Assembly: GCA_032622095.1 (NCBI GenBank)
Contig: CP136066.1
Location: 201,894,978-201,958,977 of the forward strand
Direction: 5' to 3'
Length of the DNA stretch: 64,000 nt
Source: Siphonodentalium dalli
Lineage: Eukaryota; Mollusca; Scaphopoda; Gadilida; Siphonodentaliidae
The translations under genes were made by a program, and so were the position numbers. Below the pieces are notes generated by a model. The model was not told the DNA's origin. It was given only the letters and a program-made list of their open reading frames with translations, and searched no databases. Shown here in pieces: positions 22,333 through 34,048 of the stretch (positions are counted from its first letter, which is position 1; every line of letters begins with the position of its first letter).

Positions 22333-22729
22333 GCCCTGTCGCCACGTCTCTGATCGAGAGTGCTCATATATATTACACTCTTGGTCGTCTCCTGCTTCTC
22401 TTTGCAATAATAACATCTATACTCAGCCTGGAAGAACAATTGTTTAATGGCGCATACATGAAAGTTATTTTGTTTGTGATATCAGCGAATGATGCGTCCC
22501 ATTTTGCCTATGATGGCACATCTACAATGTAGGCATATACTAATTTACCAATTGTGCATAATTTTTTTTATATATATATATAATTGCCTCACGAAATCAG
22601 CGCGTTTGTCGAGTAAAATTGTTTAGATCTTTGTTGAAAAGCAAACCAGCTTCGATTGCTTTATCATTTCCCCAATTGACAGCCATTTTCAGACATAAAG
22701 ATTGCTTTTTGAGAAGGTGATGTTCGATG

Positions 22730-22800
22730 TAGTGAACTGGAGCGTATCATGTTTAGCTTGTAGTGAACTGGAGCTTCTGTTTTAATGAACTGGAGCGTAC
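22730..22800 (+). repeat. GTGAACTGGAGC motifs, three copies
   Basis: AGTGAACTGGAGC or AATGAACTGGAGC appears three times in 65 bases, partner of the inverted motifs at 20760-20850. Confidence 0.6.
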
Positions 22801-23159
22801 ACCATGTCGTCGCTAATCGTCGATGTCAAAAGTGGGCAAGGTTTTGTATAAAACCATATATATACATGAGAAATTGGTGGTCCCAGGTGTGCATGTATGC
22901 AACGCATTTATAACTGCAGCTAAACAGAATTTTTTTCAAAAAACGATGTTATCTGTCGCTATGTGAATTTTGTTCACAGAAATCCGACTGATCAGTGGTT
23001 ATTTCTAGAAGGAATTAGTGTTCATGTTGCCTGAATTGTTAGTGTTTTGAATTTGTGGTGTTTATTGTATGTTTCCCCATGCGAACAGTTTGAAAACTAC
23101 GTCTCTTTATGTAGATTTTGGGGAATACTCACCGACATGGTCATCTTAGCCGCCATTTT

Positions 23160-23262
23160 CTTTACAAAAATCACGAGTGAACTGGACAAGGATCGATAGT
23201 GAACTGGACCGAAGATCGCAAGTGGTGTCTGTCTCGCGGAGCAGTTCCTACCCTGAGTCGTT
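23160..23262 (+). repeat. Inverted repeat F, right arm
   Basis: Contains ATCACGAGTGAACTGGAC, GTGGTGTCTGTCTCGCGGAG and CAGTTCC, complementary to 20330-20445. Immediately after it, GAGTCGTTATCTCGTG with GAATCTGGATTC is itself inverted at 24480-24545, a second nested pair. Confidence 0.75.
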
Positions 23263-23429
23263 ATCTCGTGGGAATCCCGATTTAGAATCTGGATTCAGAT
23301 TACAGATTAGTCCCCGTACGACTTGGTTCGGTAAACGAACAGACCAGAAATTGGCAGAATCAGTAAACGAACAGACCGTAATCTCAATCTCGTGGTAATC
23401 CAGATTCGGATTCCGATTCCGATTACCGT

Positions 23430-24480
23430 CGGCGGACTCAAATGTTCGTAATGTAAACAAACCGAGATTTCGCCACCTCGGAGTTTAAAAACACAATCAA
23501 ACATAAGAATCCGTCTCTTGTGTACAAATTATTGCAGAATATAAACGATCTATATCAAAGAATTTTAAATGCGGAGACAAATTTGTTTTATCGAATGTAA
23601 ACTGGGAGAATATTACTGAAATTAGCCAAATAATAACGCTATTGATAGTAACGCTGGGGGAGCACTTCGGTTGATGGCGAAGCAAATCAGTGTCGATTTT
23701 ATTGTCACTTTCATATGTCCATTTCATAATTCCATCCATAAAATACCGCCCGAACGCATGTCGATTTCGAATTCGGCGGATACGTCACCATTGACCGAAT
23801 TCATGTGAACCTGATTGGATATGTCTTCTGCTGTGTTCGTTATTATAATGTTTCTTCTTATTCAAGAAATAGTAGGATTATATGATATCGATGGATTATC
23901 AGATACACGTATATATACAGATTACCGGTCACCCCCTCTCCCGAGTTAGTCATAAGTTTGTATATGTATTTATTTGAAATCGGGTTTGTTTGTTGCGTTT
24001 GCTGGCTCGTATGTATCATTATTTGGAACAGTTAGTCAAAAGAATCCTGAGTTTTCCTCACGTATGAATGACTGCACAGCTAAGCAAATTGTACCTAAGT
24101 TCGGGGGGGGGGTCGAGACACCAACCAACCCCTGTCGTCACGTCCCTGTGCAACTGACAAGTTTCGTGTGTTCTTCAAACCATCTTCGGAATTTTATTCA
24201 GGAGGCCCAAGGCTGTTAGAATTAAATGCTTGCGCTCATCAATAAACACACTTTAACTTGAAAAAAAGATGCGATTACGTCGGATTGGCAGCAAATTATG
24301 TGCCGTGTATATACGCATAGAAGAAACGCATGACTTTCACAACAAACGTGAACTTTATAAATATAAGATACAAATGATACTTGTGTCAAATACATGAGCC
24401 ATGTTTGACGCTGGGAGAACATTAAACATAGTTTCGGAGACCACGTGGATTTCAAAATCTGACCTAGAATCGGGAATTAG
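23430..24480. other. No recognisable gene
   Basis: Mixed AT-rich sequence with a poly(G) run near 24104. Frames of 65-81 codons show no familiar motifs. It separates the inverted pair 23256-23310 and 24480-24545. Confidence 0.35.
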
Positions 24481-24545
24481 CCCCGCTCCCGTAATCGGCT
24501 TTGGATTCTGAATCCGGATTCTCACGAGATAACGACTCTGTGTTT
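24480..24545 (-). repeat. Inverted partner of 23256-23310
   Basis: GGATTCTGAATCCGGATTCTC followed by ACGAGATAACGACTC is the complement, with changes, of the sequence at 23256-23310. The GAATCCGGATTC-like core is palindromic. Confidence 0.6.
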
Positions 24546-24858
24546 GACATCGATACACATTCAGCAAACTGCGCATGACGCATTCGGGGTTCATGTTGTT
24601 TGCAGATTTATTTCCCCGCTACCAAAATCCCATGATGATGATGACACGACTAAACATTGGTCTTTTTTTTTCTTCACATCCGTATGAGAGTGAATGAAAA
24701 CATATTTGAATCGTGCAGTCTATGGGCGATCTAGCTTGAAGGACCAGGTCTTACTCGGGGTCCGAGAGTTTGAAGTTTGGGATGATTCCCGGGAAGATTT
24801 GAAAGGGCTGTCAGCCCTCTCCTATAACGCACTTTGTGTATGCTGTAATTCCGCTGAA

Positions 24859-25778
24859 GGGCATGTATGGGCAGCCATTCGGTCGGAAATTACATGAAAT
24901 AAAAGTTAATGGTGGCTTGTAAAAACAATAGTCTCCATTTTTAAACCAATGGTCGTTCTTTGATTCTATAAGAGACAATTCCGTTTCAATAGATATAGAT
25001 TAAAACCAAATAGTCTCCATTTTCAAACCAATGGTCGTTCTTGGATTCTATAAGAGACAATTCCGTTTCAATAGATATAGATTCAAACCAAATAGTCTCT
25101 ATTTTCAAACCAATGGTCGTTCTTGGATTCTATAAGAGACAATTCCGTTTCAATAGATATAGATTCAAACCAAATAGTCTCTATTTTCAAACCAATAATC
25201 GTTCTTGGATTCAATAAGAGGCAGTTCCGTTTTAATATATAAAGATTCATAATCAATGTTGACCGATGCAAAATTAATGTTCTATTTTAATTTAATAGCG
25301 TTCACTGTTCAACTAATATCTAATAACACACAATTATTAAGATTCGCGCATATTCAATAAACGTACATTCCGTTTCAATGGCCATATTTTCTTAATCAAT
25401 AAAGATATTTCAATATCCAATAGTCTCCATTTTCAAACTAATAGTCGTTCTTGGATTCAATAAGAGACAATTCCGTTTTAATAGATATATTTTCTTAATC
25501 AATAGAATCTATTTCAAAACCAATAGCCGTTCCTGGATTCAATAAGAGACAAATCTACTATTTCCGGTCAAACCAATGAATAATAATTGAAGATTATTAA
25601 CATCCGTTTACAAACCAATGATCATTTCTCGAATTAATAACTTCCGTTTACAAACCAATGATCAATTCTTAAACCAATAAACGCTAGGGTCGCCACCAAT
25701 CTCAAATTAACGCTAGGAGCGCCACCATGAATCTTGTTGGATTTACCAAACTGGAAATTCCGTGACGTCAACATGGGA
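24859..25778 (+). repeat. Large inverted repeat D, left arm
   Basis: From ATGGGCAGCCATTCGGTCGG to the GACGTCA-ACATGGGA region near 25778, this ~900-bp arm is found inverted at 31297-32094. The spacer is 5.5 kb and holds a retroelement remnant and several other repeats. Arm similarity is patchy, and each arm has its own internal tandem expansion. Confidence 0.85.
24925..25255 (+). repeat. 82-bp tandem repeat, four units
   Basis: Units contain AATAGTCTCCATTTTCAAAC, CAATGGTCGTTCTTGGATTC and AAGAGACAATTCCGTTTCAA. The middle units are almost identical, implying recent amplification. Degraded units continue at 25410-25560. The opposite arm of repeat D has only one such unit (31965-32020). Confidence 0.92.
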
Positions 25779-26040
25779 TACCCCCCTGCCAAAAAAAAAA
25801 TGCATGTTCTCGAACATTTTCGCGTCAGAAAGTGACCCTGAACATGAAAACTGCGATGATATACGGACGGTGGACTATATCCTGTACCTGTAGCAGATAC
25901 CGAAGATCCAATTGAGCGCTGATTTTTAATATTGTCATTATTATTGACCCAGAAGATCTGAATTAAGCAACCGAATTTGAGGACTGTACTAGTATCACTC
26001 ATTCACTGTCAGTATCTGAAATCACTGTCAGTATTACTGT

Positions 26041-26769
26041 GATTATCACTGTTCCCAACTGACCTACATGTACCAGCTCAGAAACCAGATCATACAAAGC
26101 GTCACTCAATCACCATATCTTGGAGTCATGCTCTCAAACTATATGAAATGGTTGCCACAGATAGACAAGATCACGAAGAAGGCTAACAGCACGCTCGGAT
26201 TCACCAGAAGAAACATTAGGAAGGCACCATTCAAGAGTAAATGCGTAGCGTATGAGACACTCGTAAGATCGTCGCTGGAATACGCAGCCGTCATGTGGGA
26301 TCCTCACCAGCAGCAGAACATCGACGCCCTGGAGAGAATACAGAGAGGAACTGTACGGCTCATGACCGGCAATTACCAATCGAAGGACATGGCCAAACTG
26401 ATGAATGACTGCGAGATAAGACCACTCGAAGAAAGAAGGAAAGACCAGAGGCTGGAGCTCTTTCACAAGATGGATAAGGGGCAGGTGTCGGCTGTAAACA
26501 CTCAGTGCTTAATTAAACCAAAAAAGGTGGGCAGAAAAATCCGAGCCAAGAAATTTGCAGATTTCAGTGCCACAAATATAGTCTCAAAACAGGAATGTAA
26601 TAATTCACTGTCCTACCGGTAAGAGCCACTGGTGACAAACTCTGCTGAATACTCAAATTCATTCTTCCCACGGACAATTATTCAGTGGAACACTCTAAAC
26701 GAGATGGACGCATGCGAAATTCAAAATAGAACAGCAGCGGACAACTCAACAGTCCCGCAAAGAACATAA
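26041..26769 (+). pseudogene. Non-LTR retrotransposon reverse transcriptase, C-terminal part (CR1/Jockey-like)
   Basis: The frame holds SPYLGVMLSNYMKW, TKKANSTLGFTRRN, LVRSSLEYAAVMWDPH and LERIQRG. This is the region downstream of the YADD catalytic motif in CR1/Jockey-type reverse transcriptases. After 184 codons a TAA (26620-26622) interrupts, but the same frame continues with SNSFFPRTIIQWNTLNEMD to a second stop at 26769. That continuation is the conserved end of these proteins. The 5' side starts abruptly in a CACTGTCAGTAT-rich stretch, consistent with 5' truncation. The catalytic domain is absent, so it is not functional. Confidence 0.88.
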
Positions 26770-26960
26770 TTCTCTCTCTCCCGGCGTTCTACACATCCGC
26801 GAGGATCATACGCCGTACACCATCCAGATCCAGATGCAGGGATTGTTTGTCAAAATCCGGTGGAGAACTTAGGATGTGTCCGACAAGTACTAACAACAGC
26901 AGTATGAATATGATTATGTCAACAATAACAACAACAACATCTCTAACACCGTAAAATAAT
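26770..26960 (+). mobile_element. 3' untranslated region of the CR1/Jockey-like remnant
   Basis: Follows the coding remnant directly. It has CCAGATCCAGATGCAGGGAT and a terminal A/C-rich ACAATAACAACAACAACATC tail, a plausible 3' end of the same insertion. Confidence 0.55.
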
Positions 26961-27469
26961 CGTTCGATCTACTGTGTAGTGCGTACTAGCACTGTACATT
27001 GCGACGACTTCTTCTGAAAACAACCATTGAGTGGAACCGCTTCAAACAGTCAGATGTTGATTCAGGCGATCCGTAATATTGAATGTCTGAAGGATTTATT
27101 AAATATGGATTCTATTTTCTAGACGTTTCATACGAGCGTCGTGGAATCGGATTCTGAACATTGCTGGAGTATTGATCAAGTAAACTTCAGAACTCAATCA
27201 TAAGCCAACTAGAACAGAGGTCATGTCAACTTACTCTTACAGGTTGCATTATACATGCATATATTGTGACCACATAAATGATATATACAACTGCAGTGAC
27301 TTCTTCATTATTTCAGTATTTGATACCATAACCATGGTCGTTCCATAGTAATCCATACCATAATGTTTGGTTTTACATAACGGTAGGGTACCGGAATGTT
27401 TGGTTACTTTTTTTTATTTCGTACTTTGTAGAAAATCATTTACTTTGTTTCCAAATGGTGTGATATACA

Positions 27470-27605
27470 TGTAGTAACATGGTACGAAATGACCAATTGA
27501 TTTCCTACATGGTACGAAACGACGAAACAATAAGGTATGAAACTACCAAAAATATGGTACGAAACTACCAAAATATGGTACGAAATGACTTAAGATGATA
27601 CAAAA
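27470..27605 (+). repeat. Cluster of ATGGTACGAAA motifs
   Basis: ATGGTACGAAA(C/T) occurs at least four times, alternating with GACGAAAC and ACTACCAAAA. Related motifs occur at 29065-29105 and, inverted (ATTTCATACCA, TTTCGCACCA), at 28300-28390. Confidence 0.75.
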
Positions 27606-27682
27606 CGTCCTGTGCCCATTTATATCTCCTCGGCAAGGGGAACAACGAGACAGTGACACTGTAGACTAGCAGCGCCAACATC

Positions 27683-27802
27683 GTTGGTTTGATATTAGGC
27701 CCTATATCACCCTGAGGTAACCTCATATCACAATCAGCCTGACGACGAAGGCTGATATGAGGCTAATGAGGACTGAAATCAGGCCTATAATATCAAACCA
27801 AC
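27683..27802. mobile_element. 120-bp foldback element
   Basis: GTTGGTTTGATATTAGGCC at the left pairs with GGCCTATAATATCAAACCAAC at the right (one bulge), and inner CCTCATATCA pairs with TGATATGAGG. It looks like a small MITE or hairpin insertion. No clear target duplication was identified. Confidence 0.75.
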
Positions 27803-27809
27803 CAAGTAA

Positions 27810-28660
27810 TACCCTACATGTATCTATTAATTACGGTAGTTCGCCTCTTAGTAACAGTGTAATATTGACAACTTTTTCTAATGAGTGACATCACAAAAAA
27901 TTGGTATCTATGCCTATTCTAATAGTGAAATAGAATTACACCATGTCAAAGCCATACCGTGTATTACTCAGATCGTGATGTCATAAAATCATACATGTAT
28001 TACTCTTAATTAGTGATGTCGTAAAATGATATTACTCGATTTAGGGCAAATTGAAGTGATATTCAGCTAAGTACAAATGGAGTTTGATAACAAGCCATAT
28101 CGTGCAAAAATGTCATATTTAATTAATAATTTTCGAACAAATTTTGGACCGATATACATTTACCCTGTAGCCATCTGTAGGAAACTTCCTTCCAAGGGGG
28201 TGCTGTCGGAACATACATGTATCAAGGTGGACCCCCTCCCCAATGGGAGACTCGTATCCATGCCCATTGGAAATAAATGATAATGTGCAATGGATGAATA
28301 GGTTGCTGCCATTTCATACCATGGAAGTTTTTTCGCACCAGGGTTCTGGACATTTCATACCAGTTCCTGTATCATTTCGACAATTCGTACCTTTGAGTAT
28401 ACCGGTATTATTTTTTTTTTAAATGACATTAAAAGTACTCAGTCCGATTCGATGGTTGCCATATCATATTTCAACAACAACACCATTTTTTTCAATGCCA
28501 CTTCGTTTACCAGAATCGATTAATGCCCCAAAAATAATGCTAACCAGTCAAATATAGTATACAATTGCCCAAAACCTGTTATCTATCAATATTTTGTTCA
28601 ATGAAATTTTGCGGGTTTGTCAAATATCTGACACAACAAAAGCCACTTGCTTTTTGAGTT
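27810..28660. other. No gene seen
   Basis: AT-rich sequence with ATTTCATACCA motifs near 28306-28360. No protein motif in any frame. Confidence 0.4.
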
Positions 28661-28840
28661 ATCCATCTTCATCCGTCCTCTTTCGACTTTTTATTGGGCC
28701 ACTAAAAATTATCGATGGTAAAAAATAATAGATTTCAAAAATCAATATCTGATCATTCTCAGCTTTGATGGGTGGGTTCCTCAACTCAAATCACATATGT
28801 TTTACCCGAAGCCAAGGAAATAGTAATATTCAAGTGTTAA
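28660..28840 (-). repeat. Dispersed repeat R3, inverted copy
   Basis: TTATCCATCTTCATCCGTC and GATGGGTGGGTTCCTCAACTC are the complement of parts of 14690-14955 and 12545-12690. It shows that R3 exists independently of the foldback. Confidence 0.7.
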
Positions 28841-29446
28841 TTCGGATTATGCATCTTTAACTTTGTCGCGACAATTTCAATTGGTTCATTTTGTTTCGAA
28901 AAAAAAATAGAAAAAAATATGTTAACATGTAAATGTTGGGTTGTCATCATCACGAACGTTAAATCATGATCATGTTCACTCTCATTAAGTTAACATGATT
29001 AATATAATTTTTCACATGTACGAATGACCATTCATCATTTTTGGGAATCAATGAAACATACCAATATATGGTGCGAAATGACCAAAAACATGGTACGAAA
29101 CAATTAAATGTGTCATTCAAATCAAGGGTACAAACTGCCCATAGTAGGAAAAGTCGTTTGAGCCATCCAACAGACCTGTGTGAATCGCTTGGGCGATCGG
29201 TTTTCCACAGTAAGGATGCATCTTGGAAGAGGGGAGTCAATCTAATTAACTGTTTAATATCTATAACCAATACTTAAAAACAATAACAATTTATTCTGAT
29301 TTCTTTTGAAACACACAGAATAATTATTTACTGAGAATATTCAATATAAACATATACAAATTCTCAAAAAAGGGAATTTCAATGTTCAAGAAATTTAGAG
29401 TCCCCTCTTACTTATGGGAGGCCCTTTTCACATTTATTATTTATTT

Positions 29447-29612
29447 GCGCTCAAGCACAAATATTAAGCTTAAACATAAATCATTTGGGCTTAAGCGAAT
29501 GTCATTTGCGCTTGAGCACAAATATGTGTCTATCAATTTGTTTGCGCTTAAGTGAAAATCATTTGCGCTTAAGTGTAAATGCTTTGCGCTTAAGCGCAAA
29601 TACCTAGCACTC
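29447..29612. repeat. Array of ATTTGCGCTTAAGCGCAAAT palindromes
   Basis: At least six diverged copies of a 20-bp palindrome, some half-sites, with substitutions such as GCTCAAGCACAAAT. The last copy near 29590 is perfect over TTTGCGCTTAAGCGCAAA. Two more half-palindromes lie at 30532-30590 beside the element at 30091-30533. Confidence 0.85.
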
Positions 29613-29711
29613 CTTTACTTCCCTCTGATTGTGAATGATGGAGTCCATCTCATAGTATATTATTATGGGCCCATAGTAGTAGCCCATACAGACTCGAAAG
29701 TTGAAAAGTCA

Positions 29712-30070
29712 AAAGCATCTCTGTCTCTGGTGTCCCAAAAATTGGTGCCTCATTCCCAAAGCTCTAGTATATTTTATTAAAGGGACATCTCCTGCACAAA
29801 TATATACCATTTCCATGGTCATAGAAGGGGAATTAGGGGTTGCTGGTGGCTTGCTTCCCTCGTGGTGTACATGTACTTATTGAATAGAAATAGGGGAAAA
29901 ACATATTTTCATATTATCAGCATCCCTGTCCCTAAGAATTTGTGCCTCCATCCCAGAGATCTATTACATTTTATAAAAGAGACATATCCTGTACAGATAT
30001 ATACCATTTCCATGGTCATAAAATGTACTGGTATCGCTGGGGATTGCTTCCCTTGTATGATGGGCCTACA
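29712..30070 (+). repeat. ~210-bp tandem duplication
   Basis: The first unit (about 29712-29865) and second (about 29928-30060) share TTGTGCCTC, the ATATATACCATTTCCATGG core and GGTCATA, and end in GGCTTGCTTCCCT or GGATTGCTTCCCT. Substitutions are spread evenly and no frame is conserved. Confidence 0.75.
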
Positions 30071-30090
30071 GGTATATAGACGTGAGTGCA

Positions 30091-30533
30091 AGCCTGCAAA
30101 TAGCGTGTCTGTCATTTGTAGAAAGAGGTCCCCAGAGGGTGAATTTAGTGACGCTACACCGCATAGTGGGCTAGCATCACTAAATTTATCCTCTGGGGGC
30201 CTCATTCTGCTTAGGGCCCTCAACTGCTATGGCAGTCCTAGGATAAGATTGAAGTTCCCCAGTTGAAGTTGGTGATGTTCACCCATTTGGAGCCTCGATT
30301 ATGGATTTTATCTTCTGCAAATTAGGGGATATAGAAACTTCCCAGATGGGAAAACGTAACTAAAAACAATGTTAATTTGATACCATAGTTACTTCCCAGA
30401 AAATGAGGCCTAAGCAGAATGAGGTCCCCAGAGGGTGAATTTAGTTATGCTAGCCCGCTATGCAGGGTAGCATCACTAAATTCACCCTCTGTGGACCTCA
30501 TTCTGCAAATGACAGACACGCTATTTGCAGGCT
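30091..30533. mobile_element. TIR element with paired terminal hairpins
   Basis: The ends AGCCTGCAAATAGCGTGTCT and its complement are long inverted repeats of about 75 bp. Each end also folds on itself: 30127-30203 and 30420-30500 are separate hairpins in which CAGAGGGTGAATTTAG pairs with CTAAATT(C/T)A(C/T)CCTCTG. The 443-bp unit has no coding capacity. I could not define a target duplication. Palindromic AAGCGCAAAT motifs touch its right end. Confidence 0.85.
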
Positions 30534-30829
30534 TAAGCGCAAATGATTTGTGATTAAACGTAAAATATTTGCACTTAAGCGCAAAAATTCATAAGTAATT
30601 GTATGTCATAATTTGCAAAGTTCTGTCCAATTCTTGTTAAAATATGACTAGATTCATAACGGTGATATTTGGTTAAATTTCATACCGAGTTATGTATAAT
30701 CGAATTATTGAGGGATCGCGGGAGGGACTTGGATCATACGAATGACATATATTCATTGCACCAATTATCTCTTAACATGAGCAATACACAATGAAGTCAC
30801 ATTTCCGAACCAGTTCCATACAGCAGAAC

Positions 30830-30930
30830 CTGATCTAGAAGATATTAGCGAAAAAACGTCAAATTCCCTCTTTCAGCTGTCATTTTAACGACCATCTTGG
30901 GCGGGGAGTTCCAATTTTACCCTTAAAATG
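30830..30930 (-). repeat. Dispersed repeat shared with 63040
   Basis: GATATTAGCGAAAAAACGTC and GGGGAGTTCCAATTTTACCC are the complement of 63040-63130, including a NGGCCGCC-like motif in the middle. Confidence 0.7.
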
Positions 30931-31296
30931 TGGCATTATATCTTTCAGAGTCATACGAACTGAATATGCCTAATTTTAAATTATATATTTCATGGTGAGA
31001 TTAATTGCGACATTTATTAAATAATATAATCACAAAACGCTCTATAAATTTGGAAAACCCCTTAAAAAGAGGGGTTAAAGTGAAATTTCAGCGTGGCTCC
31101 ATATCTAATATTAAAGAAGATGTACATATGTGCAAAGTTTCATGCTTTAGTAACAATTTGAACAACTGCCTTGAAAATTTGACTTAATCTACTCCACTAT
31201 ATGTCCTATATATTATAGTGAATATTTATCGTCGTTTGATTTGCACCGAGTGAACTCATATTCCAAATCGTCACATCGACATGACATTGGGAACTC

Positions 31297-32094
31297 CCAT
31301 GTTTATTTCTATATTTCTGACGTCACGGATTTTGCGAAAAAAATTGGTGGCCAGCGCCCCTAGCGTTAATTTACGAATTGCTTATAGGTTTGTGTTTTAA
31401 TCATTAATTTCAAATGAGCTCATTGGTTTGACCTGAAATAATTGATTCCGCTATTAGATATTAGTTTGATAACGATAATCATTGATCGTGGGAAATAGTA
31501 TATTGGTTTAAAATATGTCTATTGATTATTAGTTTTACAATAAGGTCTATTAATTTTACAATAAGTTATTAGTTTTACAATAAGTTAATGACGGTTTTAG
31601 ATATAGCTTTTACTATAAGTTATCAGTTTTACAATAAGGTCTATTAATTTTACAATAGGTTATTAGTGTTACAATAAGTTAATTACGGTTTTATATATTA
31701 ATTTTACAATGAGTTATTAGTTTTACAATAAGGTCTATTAGTTTGATAACGATAATCACTGATCGTGAGAAATCGTCTATTGGTTTGAAATATGGCTATT
31801 GAAACGGAATGTACGTTTACTGAATATGAGCAAAGCTGTATTAATTGTTTGTTATTAGATATTAGTTGAACAATGAATACTATTAAATTAAAATAGAACA
31901 TTAATTTTGCATCGGTCAACGTTGATTGTGAATCTATATCTGTTAACACGTAATTGTCTCTTATTGAATCAAAGAACGACCATTGGTTTGAAAATGGAGA
32001 CTATTGTTTTGAAATAGATTGTAGTTGTTTTTACAAACCACCATTAACTTTTATTTCGTGTAATTTCCGACCGAATGGCTGCCCATAGGCATGT
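31297..32094 (-). repeat. Large inverted repeat D, right arm
   Basis: Complement of 24859-25778, ending in AATTTCCGACCGAATGGCTG. It carries GAACATTAATTTTGCATCGG, the exact counterpart of the left arm near 25270. It lacks most of the 82-bp expansion of the left arm. Confidence 0.85.
31525..31740 (+). repeat. ATTAGTTTTACAATAAG tandem array
   Basis: About ten imperfect copies of a ~17-bp core, grouped into a higher-order unit of roughly 90-110 bp (GGTCTATTAATTTTACAATA ... GTTAATGACGG). It is confined to the right arm of repeat D, so it expanded after the arms formed. Confidence 0.85.
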
Positions 32095-32164
32095 GTTGGC
32101 TTTGTGAGCAGATTACTATCTGCCCATACGCAGTAGGTGTTTGACTACCGTGTATGGGGTGCAT

Positions 32165-33151
32165 TCCGCAGCAGCAAGAAGCAAAGCCTATGCTATTAGT
32201 GAAGCGGACTGAACCGATTTCAGAAAGTTTAGTCCATCGGTACCACACACGGGCTTGTGATACATAATTTTGAAGGTTATGACATTCCGCATCGGATAGG
32301 ACCCGGTGTGAAATATCCAAATGATGCAAAAGATGATTTTTAGCTGATTAAGTGCCAAAATTCAGCAAAAATCCCTGTTTTTGTAAAATTCGGCAAAATG
32401 AGAAATAAAAGTATATAGAAACGCGAACATTTTGCGTTAAAATATTGTAGTCTGCATACCTCTAGATATTTAATATGATAGTGGTACGATTTCTCTGATA
32501 TAACGAAGATTTATTGTAAAAATAGACAAAACAGCGATTTATTGTAAAAATAGACAAAACAGCGCAATTTTTCATTTGTTTTGCCTCACTTAATGGGCGA
32601 TAGATCAATATTGTTTTGACCGGGGATATCGTATATAGTCTAGAAAAGTGCGTATATATATACGATCCCGTTTATAATATAGAAACTTGTAGAAATATAT
32701 ACTGCATATGATTGTAGGATAAGGGTGTCATTCTTTGCCATATATGCTATGTGGTGGTAGATTGTGTCATCGCCACCCCATAATTCAGAAGAAACAAAAT
32801 CAGTTTTAGACATTTCGGTATGGCAGAATATAAAAGCACAACTCCGATTATTTTGTGCTATTATATTGAAGTCTACCCACTTCGAGATATACATTATGAT
32901 AACGTCATGGTATCATTACAGATGGAAACATTTCGGAGTTTTCTGATGAAAGTAGACCGAAAATCGTGAAATATAAACCTGACTCACATGACCATTCCGC
33001 TTACACGTACACCATCAAACAACCGTTTAGACGTTTTGTGTCAAATGTGCAGCATTGCGAAATGTGTATCAGAGGGGTGTCGAATCTTTATATCCATCGA
33101 CGAACCTGTGCTTAGTGAACTTTTGTTAAATTCTTCAGCAGCAGTGACCAC
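32165..33151 (+). repeat. Large inverted repeat E, left arm
   Basis: Matches the complement of 35905-37480. Clear anchors are CCGCATCGGATAGGACCCGG, TTGCCTCACTTAATGGGCGA and CAACCGTTTAGACGTTTTGT. A 28-bp segment (GATTTATTGTAAAAATAGAC...) is duplicated here only (32508-32563). The spacer holds a gag-protease remnant on the minus strand. Confidence 0.93.
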
Positions 33152-34048
33152 GCCGTTAATTTTCCGAAATGGGTTGTTGGTACGACTTCCTTTACACACC
33201 GTAGGTCGTCTGCACCCTGGAACCGATGGAAGCCAAAGTTTGTTTGTATCTGGGTGCAGAAATGTTCTCCAATGCGGTCGCATAGCCTACTCTTCTTCGA
33301 TACACATAAGAGGGTTTTTGCGACCAATGGGCATGAACTACCCACGAGACGGCACAGCCATTAAGGTGAGCTCGCGATATCACCACATCTATTCATGGCT
33401 CAACCCTGCAAGTTGAGCCAAAGGACCGTGTTTAGAATGAACCTGCAGCCACCCGGGACTTGGTGTTCCCCCATGGCTGCCACTTCCCTTTAATCATATC
33501 ATAGAATATTTTTACATCAAGAGTACTTTACACACAGTATATACACTGTATTTATGTGGCTCTCCTATCTGGAAGTCATCATCCACGACTTTGCCCTATG
33601 GGGACATTCCCACAGTATTTGGGGTTTTAATGCGTCACGATCTTCTTGGTCACAGCCATCAAACCGAGCATTGTCATCAACCTTGCGATGTTCTTTAATT
33701 ATATATATCGTCCTTGAATACCCCTTGGGGTACCATGGCGCCGTTTTTGGTTGGGCCATATTTCTTGGAATATGGTGAGGAACAGATGCCGTAATATCTC
33801 CAAGGCCTTGGTCATTACATGTCGAATATATCTGACCATGTATGTCTGCCAATGTCTCAGGAAGAATATATTTCTCCTGTGCATTTGGTTTCACTTCAGG
33901 ATAGGGTAGTTTTGGTTCAGCTCTTTGAAACTCATCCCCATTGCTTATGGTAGCAGAAACTACTGCTGTATTGTCATGTGATCATATAGACCCATAATAG
34001 GTTCGTTAAGCTTTCTGAGCATTTGTGAATTTCCAGACCTTCCAGGAG

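Noticed and set aside
33565-33894. Reverse transcriptase domain of the gypsy-like remnant
   Set aside because: Lies where one would expect pol, but no YADD/YIDD, LPQG or other diagnostic motif is visible, so not claimed.
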